Of a stretch of 14,213 nt of DNA, positions 4,895-13,772 are shown piece by piece (position 1 is the stretch's first letter; every line of letters starts with the position of its first letter). The stretch comes from a bacterium (GTDB lineage: Bacteria; Patescibacteriota; Saccharimonadia; Saccharimonadales; Saccharimonadaceae), in assembly GCA_029565375.1 (NCBI GenBank), contig JAKQOF010000053.1, forward strand, positions 1-14,213. Direction: 5' to 3'. The translations under genes and the position numbers were made by a program. The notes under the pieces were generated by a model, which was not told the origin of the DNA, made no database searches, and saw only the letters and a program-made list of their open reading frames with translations.

Positions 4895-6925
4895 CTAGTT
4901 TAATGTTGTAAGACGCTGATAATAGCGGACTTGTTGTTCCAACTCTTTATATGGTAACAGTTCAGCACCCGATGCGACAAATGCCTTAGCGGCCTCTTGT
5001 GCACGCTTAATGAGCTTTGTATCACCTAGTGTGGCGATTTGCAGGTTCAGTGCGCCGTGTTGTGCACGGCCATAGATCTCGCCAGGACCACGGAGTTTCA
5101 AGTCGACCTCCGCCAGATAAAAGCCGTCGTTACTTTTCTCGACTTCACGGAGGCGCTCGGATGGCTTGGCGCTCGTGCTGGTGACGAGGTAACAGTAGCT
5201 TTGGTGACTACTACGCCCTACCCGGCCTCTTAGTTGGTGTAGCTGACTCAACCCAAATCGATCGGCGTCCTCAATAATCATGGCAGTTGCATTTGGCACG
5301 TCAACGCCTACTTCAACGACCGTTGTCGACACCAAGATATCCAGCTCGCCCGCCGCAAACCGCGCCATCACTGCTTCTTTTTCATCTGACTTTAGTTTGC
5401 CGTGCAGTAGCCCAATCGTACGGTGCTTAAAGACAGAATTTTGTAATTTTTTATACTCTGCCTGGACGCTCTTTAATTCGTTGTCGGGATTGTTATCAAT
5501 CAAGCTACAAATGACGTAGGCTTGTCGGCCCGCAATCAGTTCTTCTTCAACCAGGCCATACAGCTGTGCGCGGCTATTTGGCGACCAAATCTTCGTTTTG
5601 ATTGGCTTGCGTCCTTTTGGTAGTTCGTTAAGTATTGATATATCCAGTTCGCCGTACACCGTCAGTGCCAGGCTTCGCGGAATGGGTGTGGCTGTCATGG
5701 CCAGGAGATGTGGCATATGGACGGCTTTTTTCAGTAACTCCTGCCTCTGCTTGACCCCGAAGCGATGTTGCTCGTCAATGACGACAAAGCCCAATTTGTG
5801 AAAAATGACCGTCTCTTGAATCAGCGCATGCGTCCCCACAACTACCTGCACATCGCCGTTTTTAATTGCTGCGTACAGCGTTTTACGAGCAGTGCCTTTG
5901 ACACTACCGGTTAATAAGCCAACCTGTACGCCAAACGGCGACAGCAGTTTTTGCAATGTCTCGGCGTGTTGCGATGCCAAGATCTCTGTCGGTGCCATCA
6001 GTGCCGTCTGAAAGCCCTCGTGAGCCGCCTGACGCGCCGCCAAGCCTGCCACGACCGTCTTACCCGACCCGACATCACCTTGAAGCAATCGGTTCATCGG
6101 AACCGCCTTTTCGAAGTCCTGTAATATCTCCCAGGCTGCAACCCGCTGCGCACCGGTGAGTGCAAATGGCAGCTGAGAGACAAAGTCTTTCACGACCTGT
6201 TGGTTAAACGGAATATGCCAACCTTCTAGTTTGGCATTCTCTTGGCGGTTCAGCTGACTGGCCAGCAACAATTCAAACAACTCTTCAAATGCCAAGCGTT
6301 CACGTGCCTTTTCTACGTCTACAGGAGTTTTGGGAAAGTGCATCGCCACATAGGCCTGCGCCCGATTTAATAACTTCTCGTTTTTGACAATTGATTCAGG
6401 CAAGCTCTCAGGCAGCATGGTAATCAGCGGCTTTAGCTCACTCAAGATCTTGCGAACCAATGTTGTTTTCAGGCCTTTAACCGCACGATAGACTGGCAAC
6501 AAGCGATCAGTTTGGACAGGCATCTCACTGACTTTCTCGGCACTGGGATTTGTCAGTTGATACCGATTGTAATTAAACTCAAACTCGCCTGAAAAGAAAA
6601 ACTCCTCACCAGATTTTAATTGTGTCTCGCGGTAGGGCTGGTTAAACCACACGGCCTGTAGCTTGCCGCTCTCGTCAGCGAGTGTCGCAGTGGTGATCCG
6701 CAAACCGCGACGTACTGGACGAGTAAAGATTGCATCACAACGTGCCTTGATGGTTGCCTTACCTGGTGCGATGTCCGCAATCCGTGTGACATGCGAAAAG
6801 TCTTCGTGAACGCGTGGCAAAAAGCGAATGAGATCACCCACAGTATTGATACCAACCGCGGCAAATTGCTCGCCAGTTTTTATCCCCACACCTTTGACTT
6901 TCTCCAAAGGAGATAACAGATTCAT
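4895..6925 (-). CDS. recG: ATP-dependent DNA helicase RecG
   Basis: A 676-residue protein, full length for RecG. It has the N-terminal wedge/OB domain (roughly 1-150, opening with a helix-hairpin-helix-like LEKVKGVGIKTGEQF) and then two helicase lobes. Walker A is GDVGSGKT (283-290), motif II is DEQH (384-387), motif III TATPIPR (411-417), and motif VI QLRGRVGR (564-571) follows EDADRFGLSQLH. RecG remodels stalled forks and branches Holliday junctions. The gene follows pgm by 20 bases. No Shine-Dalgarno site precedes the ATG, but a TGT-TAGTAT extended -10 ends 6 bases before it, so it may have its own leaderless promoter inside the row. Confidence 0.97.
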   Translation of the reverse strand: MNLLSPLEKVKGVGIKTGEQFAAVGINTVGDLIRFLPRVHEDFSHVTRIADIAPGKATIKARCDAIFTRPVRRGLRITTATLADESGKLQAVWFNQPYRETQLKSGEEFFFSGEFEFNYNRYQLTNPSAEKVSEMPVQTDRLLPVYRAVKGLKTTLVRKILSELKPLITMLPESLPESIVKNEKLLNRAQAYVAMHFPKTPVDVEKARERLAFEELFELLLASQLNRQENAKLEGWHIPFNQQVVKDFVSQLPFALTGAQRVAAWEILQDFEKAVPMNRLLQGDVGSGKTVVAGLAARQAAHEGFQTALMAPTEILASQHAETLQKLLSPFGVQVGLLTGSVKGTARKTLYAAIKNGDVQVVVGTHALIQETVIFHKLGFVVIDEQHRFGVKQRQELLKKAVHMPHLLAMTATPIPRSLALTVYGELDISILNELPKGRKPIKTKIWSPNSRAQLYGLVEEELIAGRQAYVICSLIDNNPDNELKSVQAEYKKLQNSVFKHRTIGLLHGKLKSDEKEAVMARFAAGELDILVSTTVVEVGVDVPNATAMIIEDADRFGLSQLHQLRGRVGRSSHQSYCYLVTSTSAKPSERLREVEKSNDGFYLAEVDLKLRGPGEIYGRAQHGALNLQIATLGDTKLIKRAQEAAKAFVASGAELLPYKELEQQVRYYQRLTTLN

Positions 6926-6931
6926 ATATCT

Positions 6932-6940
6932 ATACTAACA
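6932..6940 (-). promoter_or_regulatory. Candidate extended -10 box 6 bases before the recG start
   Basis: TGT-TAGTAT on the minus strand (6940-6932) lies in the 20-base gap after pgm. The hexamer matches four of six consensus bases. Its position matches the leaderless pattern seen at the nucleotidase, GNAT-like and MFS genes, but the match is weaker. Confidence 0.3.
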
Positions 6941-6945
6941 GAGTA

Positions 6946-8715
6946 TTAGCGTTCTAGCAGGACGCCCTCGAGCTCTTTCGATAGGCCTTCGAGGTGGTCT
7001 TCGATATCACGATACTGATCGGCAACTGTGTCGCGCGACTGGGCGTCACTGTACCATTGAACGTAAAACTTCAACTTTGGTTCTGTGCCACTTGGACGAA
7101 TGGTAATGCGCTTTCTGACGTCACCAAACTCTAACACAATTACATCCCCACTTTTACACGTAATGTCCGTCTGTTCACCTGTTACAACGTTACGACGCTT
7201 GAGCGTCTTGTAATCCAATACGGCTGTAACACGGTGGTCGCCAACCTGCTCTGGTACTGATTCACGCAGCGATGCCATAATGCGCTGCATTTGTTCAAAC
7301 CCACTTGCCCCAAGACACACCATTGTGTCTAAGCGCTCGATATACAAACCGTGCTCTGTGTATAAATCAAGCAGACGATCAAACAGCGTTTTACCGTCAC
7401 GCTTCAACTCGGCAGCATACTCTGCAAGTGGTAACGCACCGGCTGCGCCGTCTTTGTCTCGCGCGTATGTACCCTTCAGCAGTCCATAACTTTCTTCACC
7501 ACCAATCACAAATATCTCGTCGGTTGATTCTTTCTTGAGAATGAGTTCACCAATGTACTTAAAGCCGATGAGCATGTCACCATACAACGTTACACCGTAG
7601 TGTTTTGCCAAGGCCGTCAACATGTCCGTCGTGACAATCGTCTTTGCGATATAATGCTTGCTAGTAAGCTCGCCTTTTTCTTGCAATTTTGACAAAGCAT
7701 AGTCAGCAGCAAGGACAGCTGATTGATTGCCGTTCAAATACACAGGCTCGTCTTCGTGTCGAACAATCACACCGATTCGGTCAGCGTCAGGGTCATTGGT
7801 AATAGCAATGTCGGCTGACTCTGCCATAAGTTGTGCGACGGCTCGGTCATTTGCAGCTCGTTCTTCAGGATTTGGCTTACCATTCTCGATCGTTGGAAAG
7901 TTACCGTCAGGAACCATTTGTTCTTCAACGGGAGAAATGTTAGTGAAACCTGCAGCCCTCAGTACTGGCAGTACATTCGTCTGGCCTGCACCGTGTAGTG
8001 GCGAATACACAATGGCAACGTCGCGTGATGTGCCGAGTGATTCTCCTGCGGCGGCTGTGATATACGCGGTGTCGATATCTGCACCAATGACAACAATACG
8101 ACCATCTGCGACTGCCTCGTCATAATCTACCGAAGCTATCTCTGTAATGTCAGCAGCGACGTCCAAAACCCCTTTATCGTGTGGAGCGACTAACTGTCCG
8201 CCATCACTCCAGTATGCTTTAAAGCCGTTATCCGCAGGGGGGTTGTGACTCGCGCTTACCACAACACCTACTGAGCAGCCGAGTTCACGTACAGTAAAGC
8301 TCAGTTCTGGCGTGGCCCGAAAACTATCAAATATATACGTTTTAAAGCCGTTGGCAGCCGCAACTTGGGCAACATACCGGCTGAGTTCTGGTGAGCTGAG
8401 TCGTGTGTCGCAGGCAATTGCGATTCCTTTTTGGGCTGCATCTTTGTCGAACGACAATGCGTACTGACAGAGTGCCTGTGTTGATTCACCCATAGTTACT
8501 TTGTTGATACGGTTTGACCCAACTCCTGTCGTTCCACGTCGTCCGCCCGTGCCAAATTCGATAACTTTAAAAAATGCATCTTCAAGTTTTTGCCACTCCT
8601 GGGCATCAATCAACTCTTGGAGTTCATCTTTATATTCAGCATACTTTGGCTCACTCAGCCATTTAGTAATGTTTTCGATCGCATTTGAAGATAGATTGTC
8701 CGTTGAAAGTTGCAT
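6946..8715 (-). CDS. Phosphoglucomutase/phosphomannomutase (alpha-D-phosphohexomutase family)
   Basis: A 589-residue cytoplasmic enzyme, close in length to the PgcA-type mutases of Gram-positive bacteria. All four active-site loops are intact: the phosphoserine loop SASHNPPADNG with catalytic S156, the magnesium loop DPDADR (308-313), the sugar-recognition loop GGEESYG (405-411), and the C-terminal phosphate-binding RPSGTEPKLK (540-549). An N-terminal FGTGGRRGTTGVG (54-66) is also typical. It interconverts the 1- and 6-phosphates of glucose or mannose, feeding glycogen, nucleotide-sugar and cell-wall precursor synthesis; sugar preference cannot be told from sequence. The start is supported by AAGGA seven bases upstream. 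It follows tyrS by 15 bases and is probably co-transcribed with it. Confidence 0.95.
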   Translation of the reverse strand: MQLSTDNLSSNAIENITKWLSEPKYAEYKDELQELIDAQEWQKLEDAFFKVIEFGTGGRRGTTGVGSNRINKVTMGESTQALCQYALSFDKDAAQKGIAIACDTRLSSPELSRYVAQVAAANGFKTYIFDSFRATPELSFTVRELGCSVGVVVSASHNPPADNGFKAYWSDGGQLVAPHDKGVLDVAADITEIASVDYDEAVADGRIVVIGADIDTAYITAAAGESLGTSRDVAIVYSPLHGAGQTNVLPVLRAAGFTNISPVEEQMVPDGNFPTIENGKPNPEERAANDRAVAQLMAESADIAITNDPDADRIGVIVRHEDEPVYLNGNQSAVLAADYALSKLQEKGELTSKHYIAKTIVTTDMLTALAKHYGVTLYGDMLIGFKYIGELILKKESTDEIFVIGGEESYGLLKGTYARDKDGAAGALPLAEYAAELKRDGKTLFDRLLDLYTEHGLYIERLDTMVCLGASGFEQMQRIMASLRESVPEQVGDHRVTAVLDYKTLKRRNVVTGEQTDITCKSGDVIVLEFGDVRKRITIRPSGTEPKLKFYVQWYSDAQSRDTVADQYRDIEDHLEGLSKELEGVLLER

Positions 8716-8730
8716 GATTACATCCTTTAC

Positions 8731-9945
8731 TTAACGAGCAAGAACAAAGCTGTTCTTGCCTTTTTTAATTAATGATACTGCTTCGATGCGTTGATCTTCT
8801 GTTATCTTTTGACCGTTGACTGACACTGCACCACTATCAATCAGCCGACGTGCCTCACCGTTGCTTGAAACAAGAGACGCTTCCGTCAAAGCATCGATAA
8901 CTGATGTGCCGAGTCCTACAACAGGTATTTCGTGCGCTAGTACATCCATGTCTTCCGATTGCAATTCGGCAAATGATGTTTGGCCAAACAAGACTCCTGT
9001 GACACGCTGTACGCTCTCTGTACGCTCATGGCCATGGACAATTGTCGTCACAGCTTCTGCAAGTGCCTTCTGTGCAGCACGTCCGCCAGGATTGTTTGCC
9101 ACCTCTGCATCCAGGCCTTCAATCGTCTCTTTATCAAGTAGTGTATAGACCCGTAGGAGTTCACCGACACTTTCGTCATCAACGTTCAACCAGAACTGAT
9201 AGAACGCATAGACGCTAGTTTTTGCCGGGTCAAGCCAAACTGCCCCACCCTCAGACTTACCAAATTTAACGCCAGTTGCTTTGTTAATAATAAGTGGCGT
9301 CGAATAAACGTGTGCTTCCTTGCTGTCCAAACGACGGATCAAATCGACACCAGCAACCGAGTTACCCCATTGGTCTGCACCACACAGCTGTAGTGATACA
9401 CCGTACTCACGCGACAGATGAACAAAATCATAGCCTTGAATTAGTGAATAACTAAACTCGGCGTAGCTGATGCCGCTGCCATCCTCACCAAGGCGTGCTT
9501 GGACAAAGTCACGACCCAACATTTGCGAGAGTGGTACGTTCTTACCCACCATACGAAGAAAGTCGAGATAGTTCATATCTTTAAACCAGTCATAATTGTC
9601 GACGACAGTAAAGTCTTTGTCGGCAAAGACTGCGTTATATTGCTCGGCGAGTGCCTGTTTGTTGTGAGCAATGTCGTCTAACGTCAAAAGATTGCGTTCA
9701 TCCTTTTTACCATCAGGGTCGCCGATCATACCGGTCGCACCACCAACTAATAGAAATGCCTTGTGACCATGGTCGATAAAGTGACGCACCATCATTGCCG
9801 CAGCCAGGTTGCCGATTGTCATACTGTCGCTACTGGGGTCTACCCCCCAATAAAACGAGATTTGGTCACCGTCAAGCGCAGATACATCTTTGTATGTCGT
9901 TTGATTCGTAAAGCCACGCCAGGCCAGTTCTTCAGATAATGTCAT
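8731..9945 (-). CDS. tyrS: Tyrosyl-tRNA synthetase
   Basis: A 404-residue class I synthetase that charges tRNA-Tyr. The ATP-binding signature region is GVDPSSDSMTIGN (34-46), where the usual HIGH is TIGN. VGGATGMIGDP (67-77) and LCGADQWGN (187-195) are the tyrosine-pocket segments. KFGKS (227-231) is the KMSKS loop in the form usual for TyrRS. A C-terminal S4 RNA-binding domain (about 340-404, with EARRLIDSGAVSVNGQ) is present. The frame stays open for 13 codons upstream (to 9984), but AGGAG at 9955-9951 sits six bases before the ATG at 9945 and a promoter overlaps the extension, so 9945 is the start. First gene of the row tyrS-pgm-recG-PLC-like-rsmD; divergent from the PBP gene. Confidence 0.97.
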   Translation of the reverse strand: MTLSEELAWRGFTNQTTYKDVSALDGDQISFYWGVDPSSDSMTIGNLAAAMMVRHFIDHGHKAFLLVGGATGMIGDPDGKKDERNLLTLDDIAHNKQALAEQYNAVFADKDFTVVDNYDWFKDMNYLDFLRMVGKNVPLSQMLGRDFVQARLGEDGSGISYAEFSYSLIQGYDFVHLSREYGVSLQLCGADQWGNSVAGVDLIRRLDSKEAHVYSTPLIINKATGVKFGKSEGGAVWLDPAKTSVYAFYQFWLNVDDESVGELLRVYTLLDKETIEGLDAEVANNPGGRAAQKALAEAVTTIVHGHERTESVQRVTGVLFGQTSFAELQSEDMDVLAHEIPVVGLGTSVIDALTEASLVSSNGEARRLIDSGAVSVNGQKITEDQRIEAVSLIKKGKNSFVLAR

Positions 9946-9974
9946 TCTATCTCCTGTAGGTGTTATCAAAGTGT

Positions 9975-9983
9975 AGTATAGCA
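9975..9983 (-). promoter_or_regulatory. Promoter of tyrS and the downstream row
   Basis: Extended -10 TGC-TATACT on the minus strand (9983-9975). The start site would fall near 9968, giving a leader of about 23 bases that contains the AGGAG ribosome site at 9955-9951. The -35 region is poor, as expected for an extended -10 promoter. Confidence 0.65.
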
Positions 9984-9994
9984 AAAAATAAGAC

Positions 9995-10021
9995 TTTACG
10001 CATGCGAATCAATGATATAAT
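9995..10021 (+). promoter_or_regulatory. Promoter of the class A PBP gene
   Basis: A perfect TATAAT at 10016-10021 follows TTTACG at 9995-10000 with a short 15-base spacer. Transcription would start near 10028. A second TATAAT at 10049-10054 is too close to the start codon to be useful for it. A perfect 8-bp palindrome, CGCATGCG (9999-10006), overlaps the -35 box and lies midway between this promoter and that of tyrS. Confidence 0.55.
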
Positions 10022-10055
10022 AGGAACTAATACTGCTTATGGGAAATATATAATT

Positions 10056-12716
10056 GTGGCCAAAAAACCATCATCGTCGCGCAAGTTAAGCGTCTACTCA
10101 AATCTTTCGCATGCCCGCAAGACCAAGAAGGATGCTGAGGCCCGCAAACGCGCCCAGTACTTGGCAACCCTCCCGAAACACCCCCTAAAGCGCCTTGCCT
10201 ACCGTTTGCATCCAAAACGTTTTTGGGCATATTGGTTTAGTAAGCGTGGTGCGATTATGGCACTCAAAGTTGCTGGTGTTGGCCTCCTCCTTCTTGCACT
10301 TCTTGTCGGAGGCCTCTTTGCGTACTTTCGTAAAGATCTTGATGCTATTCGTCCTGACGAACTCGCCAAGCGCGTACAAACAACCGTTACGAAATACTAC
10401 GACCGCAACGACGTGCTTCTCTGGGAAGATAAAGGCGATGGTAACTACAAGTTAGTTGTCGAAAGCAATGAGCTCAGTGATTATCTGAAAAAGGCAACGA
10501 TTGCCATCGAAGACCGTGACTTTTATTCACACAACGGTGTCAGCCTGACTGGCCTGACGCGTGCGTTCTTTAATAACCTGAGTGGCGATAGCATTCAGGG
10601 TGGTTCAACGCTGACACAACAACTGGTCAAGCAGGTATTCTTTGCGGATGAATCGAGCGACCGAGGGCTTAGTGGTATTCCACGTAAGATTAAAGAACTT
10701 ATTCTTTCTATCGAAGTTGAGCGCATGTACAACAAAGATCAGATCTTGACGTTGTACCTCAACGAATCACCATATGGAGGACGCCGTAACGGTGCGGAGT
10801 CGGGTGCACAAACCTACTTCGGCAAAACCGCCAAAGACCTCACACTGCCCGAAGCAGCACTCCTGGCGGCCATCCCACAAAACCCATCGACATACGATCC
10901 ATATAATACTGAGGGCCACGAGGCACTGATTGCGCGCCAACATACAGTCCTTGATAACATGGCAGACCAAGGTATGATTACTCGCGCTGAAGCAGATGAT
11001 GCCAAGAAGTTCCCTATCATCGACAGCTTAAAGGCTGAGTCAACACAATATGCCGGTATCAAAGCCCCACACTTTGTGCAGATGGTGCGTGGTCAGCTTG
11101 AGTCAGAACTTGGGAAAGCAACCGTTGGTAAGGGCGGCCTGACGGTCAAGACGTCACTTGACTACCGTATTCAGGAAAAACTCGAAGAAGCGATGACGGC
11201 AATGTTTAAGTCCTCTACTCCCGCCTCCGCTGGCTTTACTAATGGCGCCGCGACTGTAGAGGATACCCAGACAGGTCAAATTGTTGCCATGATTGGTAGT
11301 CGTGACTTTACCTATGAAGGCTACGGACAAGACAACGCTGCAACGGCGTACATCCAACCAGGTTCAACTATCAAGCCTCTTGTATACACTCAACTCTTCC
11401 AGCAAAAGCCTGCCGGTCAGGCAAACTACGGAAGTGGAACGATTCTCAAAGATGAAAACATCGATGCGATCTATGGAGGTAAGCTTGTTAACGCTGATGG
11501 AGCATTTAAGGGCGACTTGCCTATTCGAGTCAGCCTTGCCACATCACGTAACGTCCCGGCCGTAAAAGCTATGGCCATCAACGAAGCAGCCAAAAAGGGC
11601 TCAACAATCGACGAAATTCACGCGATGGGTGCAGCCAGTTATTGTACGCAAGGTGACGAGACGCAAGTTGCACTTGCCGCAGCAATCGGTGGATGTGGTA
11701 TCAAGCAAGTTGACCTAGTCAACGCATACTCATCAATCTCACGCGGTGGTGTGTACAAAGACCAGTCTTCAATTCTTGAAGTCAAAAACAGTTCAGGTGA
11801 CGTTCTCAAGCGATGGACAGACAGCGAAGGCAAACGAATTGTTGACCAGCAAGCTGCCTACATTGTGAGCGACATCCTGACAGACCGCGATGCTCGTGCA
11901 TCATTTGCCAACACGACTGCCATGAACATTCCTGGCGTCAAGACAGCGACCAAAACAGGTACATCCGACAAAGGCGGTAAAGCAAAGGATATCTGGATGA
12001 TGAGCTATAGCCCAGTGCTTGCCATGGGCGTATGGTTTGGTAACTCTGACACGACAATCCTTCGTAATGCCAACTCAACGCTCCCTGGACCAATTATCCA
12101 AGCAGTTATGGAGTACGCTCACAAGACAGTCTATGCTGGCGACGGGCGATGGAAGACTGGTGACTGGTTTACCCGTCCTGCTGGTATCCAACAAGTTGGT
12201 AAAGAATTGTATCCGTCATGGTGGAACAAAAGCCAAGGTCAATCAAACGCTAAGTTAACATTCGATAAGTTGACCAAGTACAAGGCGACTCAGTGTACGC
12301 CTGCAAGCGCAAAGATCGAACTTGATGTCGTTAAATCAGTTGACCCTGTCACAAAGAAAGATGTGTACTCGGGAGTACCGGACGGATACGATAGCACTAA
12401 GGAAGACGATAAGCACACGTGTAGTGACGTAGCACCAGCGAACCCTATTGTCAGCGTGACACCAAGTGGAACACCAAACGTATACAACATTACGGTCAGT
12501 GGCGTCTCGGCAGGAACGTTTACACCAACGAACGTAGTCATTAGTGTTGGCGGAGTAGTTGTTAGTACAATCGAATACCCATCGGCCTCATATGCATTTA
12601 CCTACACAGTTCCTGCTTCTGCGACAACGCCACAGGCTGTCGTGGCAACTGTCAACGACACTGGGTATTATGCATCGACGTCAGGCACGGGACCAACAGT
12701 CCCTCCTCACTCATAG
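10056..12716 (+). CDS. Class A penicillin-binding protein (glycosyltransferase 51 plus transpeptidase)
   Basis: An 886-residue bifunctional peptidoglycan synthase. A basic cytoplasmic tail and one membrane anchor (about 65-91) precede the glycosyltransferase domain with EDRDFYSHNG (catalytic E152), GGSTLTQQ (182-189), RKIKE (210-214) and YLNESPYGG (234-242). The transpeptidase has S437-T-I-K440 within PGSTIKP, S497-R-N and K633-T-G-T. The last 95 residues or so form a threonine/serine/valine-rich extracellular module of predicted beta structure. The frame is open from 9960, but that stretch overlaps both promoters, so the GTG at 10056 (reading MAKKPSSSRK) is preferred; no strong ribosome site is seen. 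It is divergent from tyrS and convergent with the PIN-TRAM gene, with 16 bases between the stops and no hairpin terminator visible. Confidence 0.93.
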   Translation: MAKKPSSSRKLSVYSNLSHARKTKKDAEARKRAQYLATLPKHPLKRLAYRLHPKRFWAYWFSKRGAIMALKVAGVGLLLLALLVGGLFAYFRKDLDAIRPDELAKRVQTTVTKYYDRNDVLLWEDKGDGNYKLVVESNELSDYLKKATIAIEDRDFYSHNGVSLTGLTRAFFNNLSGDSIQGGSTLTQQLVKQVFFADESSDRGLSGIPRKIKELILSIEVERMYNKDQILTLYLNESPYGGRRNGAESGAQTYFGKTAKDLTLPEAALLAAIPQNPSTYDPYNTEGHEALIARQHTVLDNMADQGMITRAEADDAKKFPIIDSLKAESTQYAGIKAPHFVQMVRGQLESELGKATVGKGGLTVKTSLDYRIQEKLEEAMTAMFKSSTPASAGFTNGAATVEDTQTGQIVAMIGSRDFTYEGYGQDNAATAYIQPGSTIKPLVYTQLFQQKPAGQANYGSGTILKDENIDAIYGGKLVNADGAFKGDLPIRVSLATSRNVPAVKAMAINEAAKKGSTIDEIHAMGAASYCTQGDETQVALAAAIGGCGIKQVDLVNAYSSISRGGVYKDQSSILEVKNSSGDVLKRWTDSEGKRIVDQQAAYIVSDILTDRDARASFANTTAMNIPGVKTATKTGTSDKGGKAKDIWMMSYSPVLAMGVWFGNSDTTILRNANSTLPGPIIQAVMEYAHKTVYAGDGRWKTGDWFTRPAGIQQVGKELYPSWWNKSQGQSNAKLTFDKLTKYKATQCTPASAKIELDVVKSVDPVTKKDVYSGVPDGYDSTKEDDKHTCSDVAPANPIVSVTPSGTPNVYNITVSGVSAGTFTPTNVVISVGGVVVSTIEYPSASYAFTYTVPASATTPQAVVATVNDTGYYASTSGTGPTVPPHS

Positions 12717-12732
12717 ATACAATAATTAATCT

Positions 12733-13764
12733 CTACTGATTATTTAACATTGCAATCAAGTCAGCTTCGCTCTGAGCAGATGTCTTGTGCTTCTTTTGCT
12801 GGACAGGCTTTGGCTGGTTGTTTTGTTGCTGCTGTCGAGGTTGCTTGTAGACACGCTGGGTCTTGGTCGCAAGACGTTGGTCGTTGCGGTCACTATGGAA
12901 CGTTGTTGCCACAGGTGCTTGTGGTTGTTCAGTCACGACAACAGGTGCAAGTGGCTGCGCAGCAACAGGCTTGATTGGCTGAGCAGGCTTATTGAACGGC
13001 TTCTTTTGAGAAGGACTTTTGCCGACGACAGCTGGTGTCGTCTTTGCAAAGGACCGCGGGGCAGTCTGCTTCTTGTCGACAAGTTTAGCAAACATCATTT
13101 TGCCTGCTGCGGTCTGCAAGCTTCGAATAAATTCAATCTCGACTGTCTGACCAATCAGGCCATGTGCACGCTCGACGACAACCATCGTTCCGTCTGTGAG
13201 GTGTCCCACCGCCTGGTGGCCGTCCTGACCTTTTTGCGTCAGCTCAAGCAAGATTTTCTCACCAGGAAGATACGCCATGCGCAAACTCATCGCAAGGTCG
13301 TTAACATTCAATACTTCAATATGTTCAACTTGCGCAACTTTATTTAGGTTGTAATCGATAGTACAAACAGCACCCTTGTATTGCTTCGCAAGTTTTAAGA
13401 GGCGTTCGTCAACACCCTCTTCGGCCTTGCTTCCATCTTGAAAGATTTCAACCTTTACCGTTGGCATTTTTTGGAGATCAGACACAATATCAAGTCCGTG
13501 ACGGGCACGAGCGCGCTTCTCGGCATCTGCGTTGTCTGCAAGGTACTGCAACTCACCAATGACACTTCGTGGGATAAAAAGCGTATCGCTACCAATAAAG
13601 CCGGACTCTGCGACGGCGATGATACGTCCGTCGATGAGCACTGACGTGTCGACAAAAATAGGTCGGCCCGCCTTTTTACCAACAGATTTTTTTGTGTTTA
13701 CTGCAACCAAATAGGTTGCTTCTGCTGCGATAACAAGCAGCAATGAGATAATAATAATTTCCAT
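12733..13764 (-). CDS. PIN-TRAM domain membrane protein (YacL-like) with long Q/P/K-rich tail
   Basis: A 343-residue protein. A single N-terminal hydrophobic segment (2-22) is followed by a PIN nuclease domain: PIFVDTSVLIDGR with D39 and D45, E71 in VIGELQ, D119 in GVDERLL and D137 in CTIDYN as likely metal ligands. A TRAM RNA-binding domain follows (about 167-230, GHLTDGTMVVVERAHGLIGQ). B. subtilis YacL has several membrane segments; this one appears to have one. Residues 231-330 are low complexity, rich in lysine, glutamine and proline and probably disordered, ending in a short helix-like SEADLIAMLNNQ. The family is thought to act on RNA, but the substrate is unknown. It starts 8 bases after the radA stop with AAGGA overlapping that stop, suggesting translational coupling. 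Confidence 0.88.
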   Translation of the reverse strand: MEIIIISLLLVIAAEATYLVAVNTKKSVGKKAGRPIFVDTSVLIDGRIIAVAESGFIGSDTLFIPRSVIGELQYLADNADAEKRARARHGLDIVSDLQKMPTVKVEIFQDGSKAEEGVDERLLKLAKQYKGAVCTIDYNLNKVAQVEHIEVLNVNDLAMSLRMAYLPGEKILLELTQKGQDGHQAVGHLTDGTMVVVERAHGLIGQTVEIEFIRSLQTAAGKMMFAKLVDKKQTAPRSFAKTTPAVVGKSPSQKKPFNKPAQPIKPVAAQPLAPVVVTEQPQAPVATTFHSDRNDQRLATKTQRVYKQPRQQQQNNQPKPVQQKKHKTSAQSEADLIAMLNNQ

Positions 13765-13772
13765 AGGTTTCC

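Noticed and set aside
7727..8125. Plus-strand open frame of 132 codons inside the phosphohexomutase gene
   Set aside because: It is serine/proline/threonine-biased antisense sequence opposite a gene with all four catalytic loops intact.
10049..10054. TATAAT as a leaderless promoter for the PBP gene
   Set aside because: The GTG start is only one base beyond the hexamer's neighbour, so a transcript from it would begin inside the gene, and no later in-frame start fits.
9960..10055. Longer N-terminus for the PBP (32 extra codons)
   Set aside because: The stretch overlaps the promoters of both tyrS and the PBP gene and reads as non-coding.
12717..12750. Possible terminator between the converging PBP and PIN-TRAM genes
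   Set aside because: AATAATTAATC and GATTATTT are only imperfectly complementary and pure A/T. No GC stem with a U tract is seen.
12787..13347. Plus-strand open frame of 186 codons, very rich in leucine
   Set aside because: It lies wholly opposite the PIN-TRAM gene. Its leucine runs are the complement of the lysine/glutamine-rich tail codons, and it has no promoter, ribosome site or recognisable domain.
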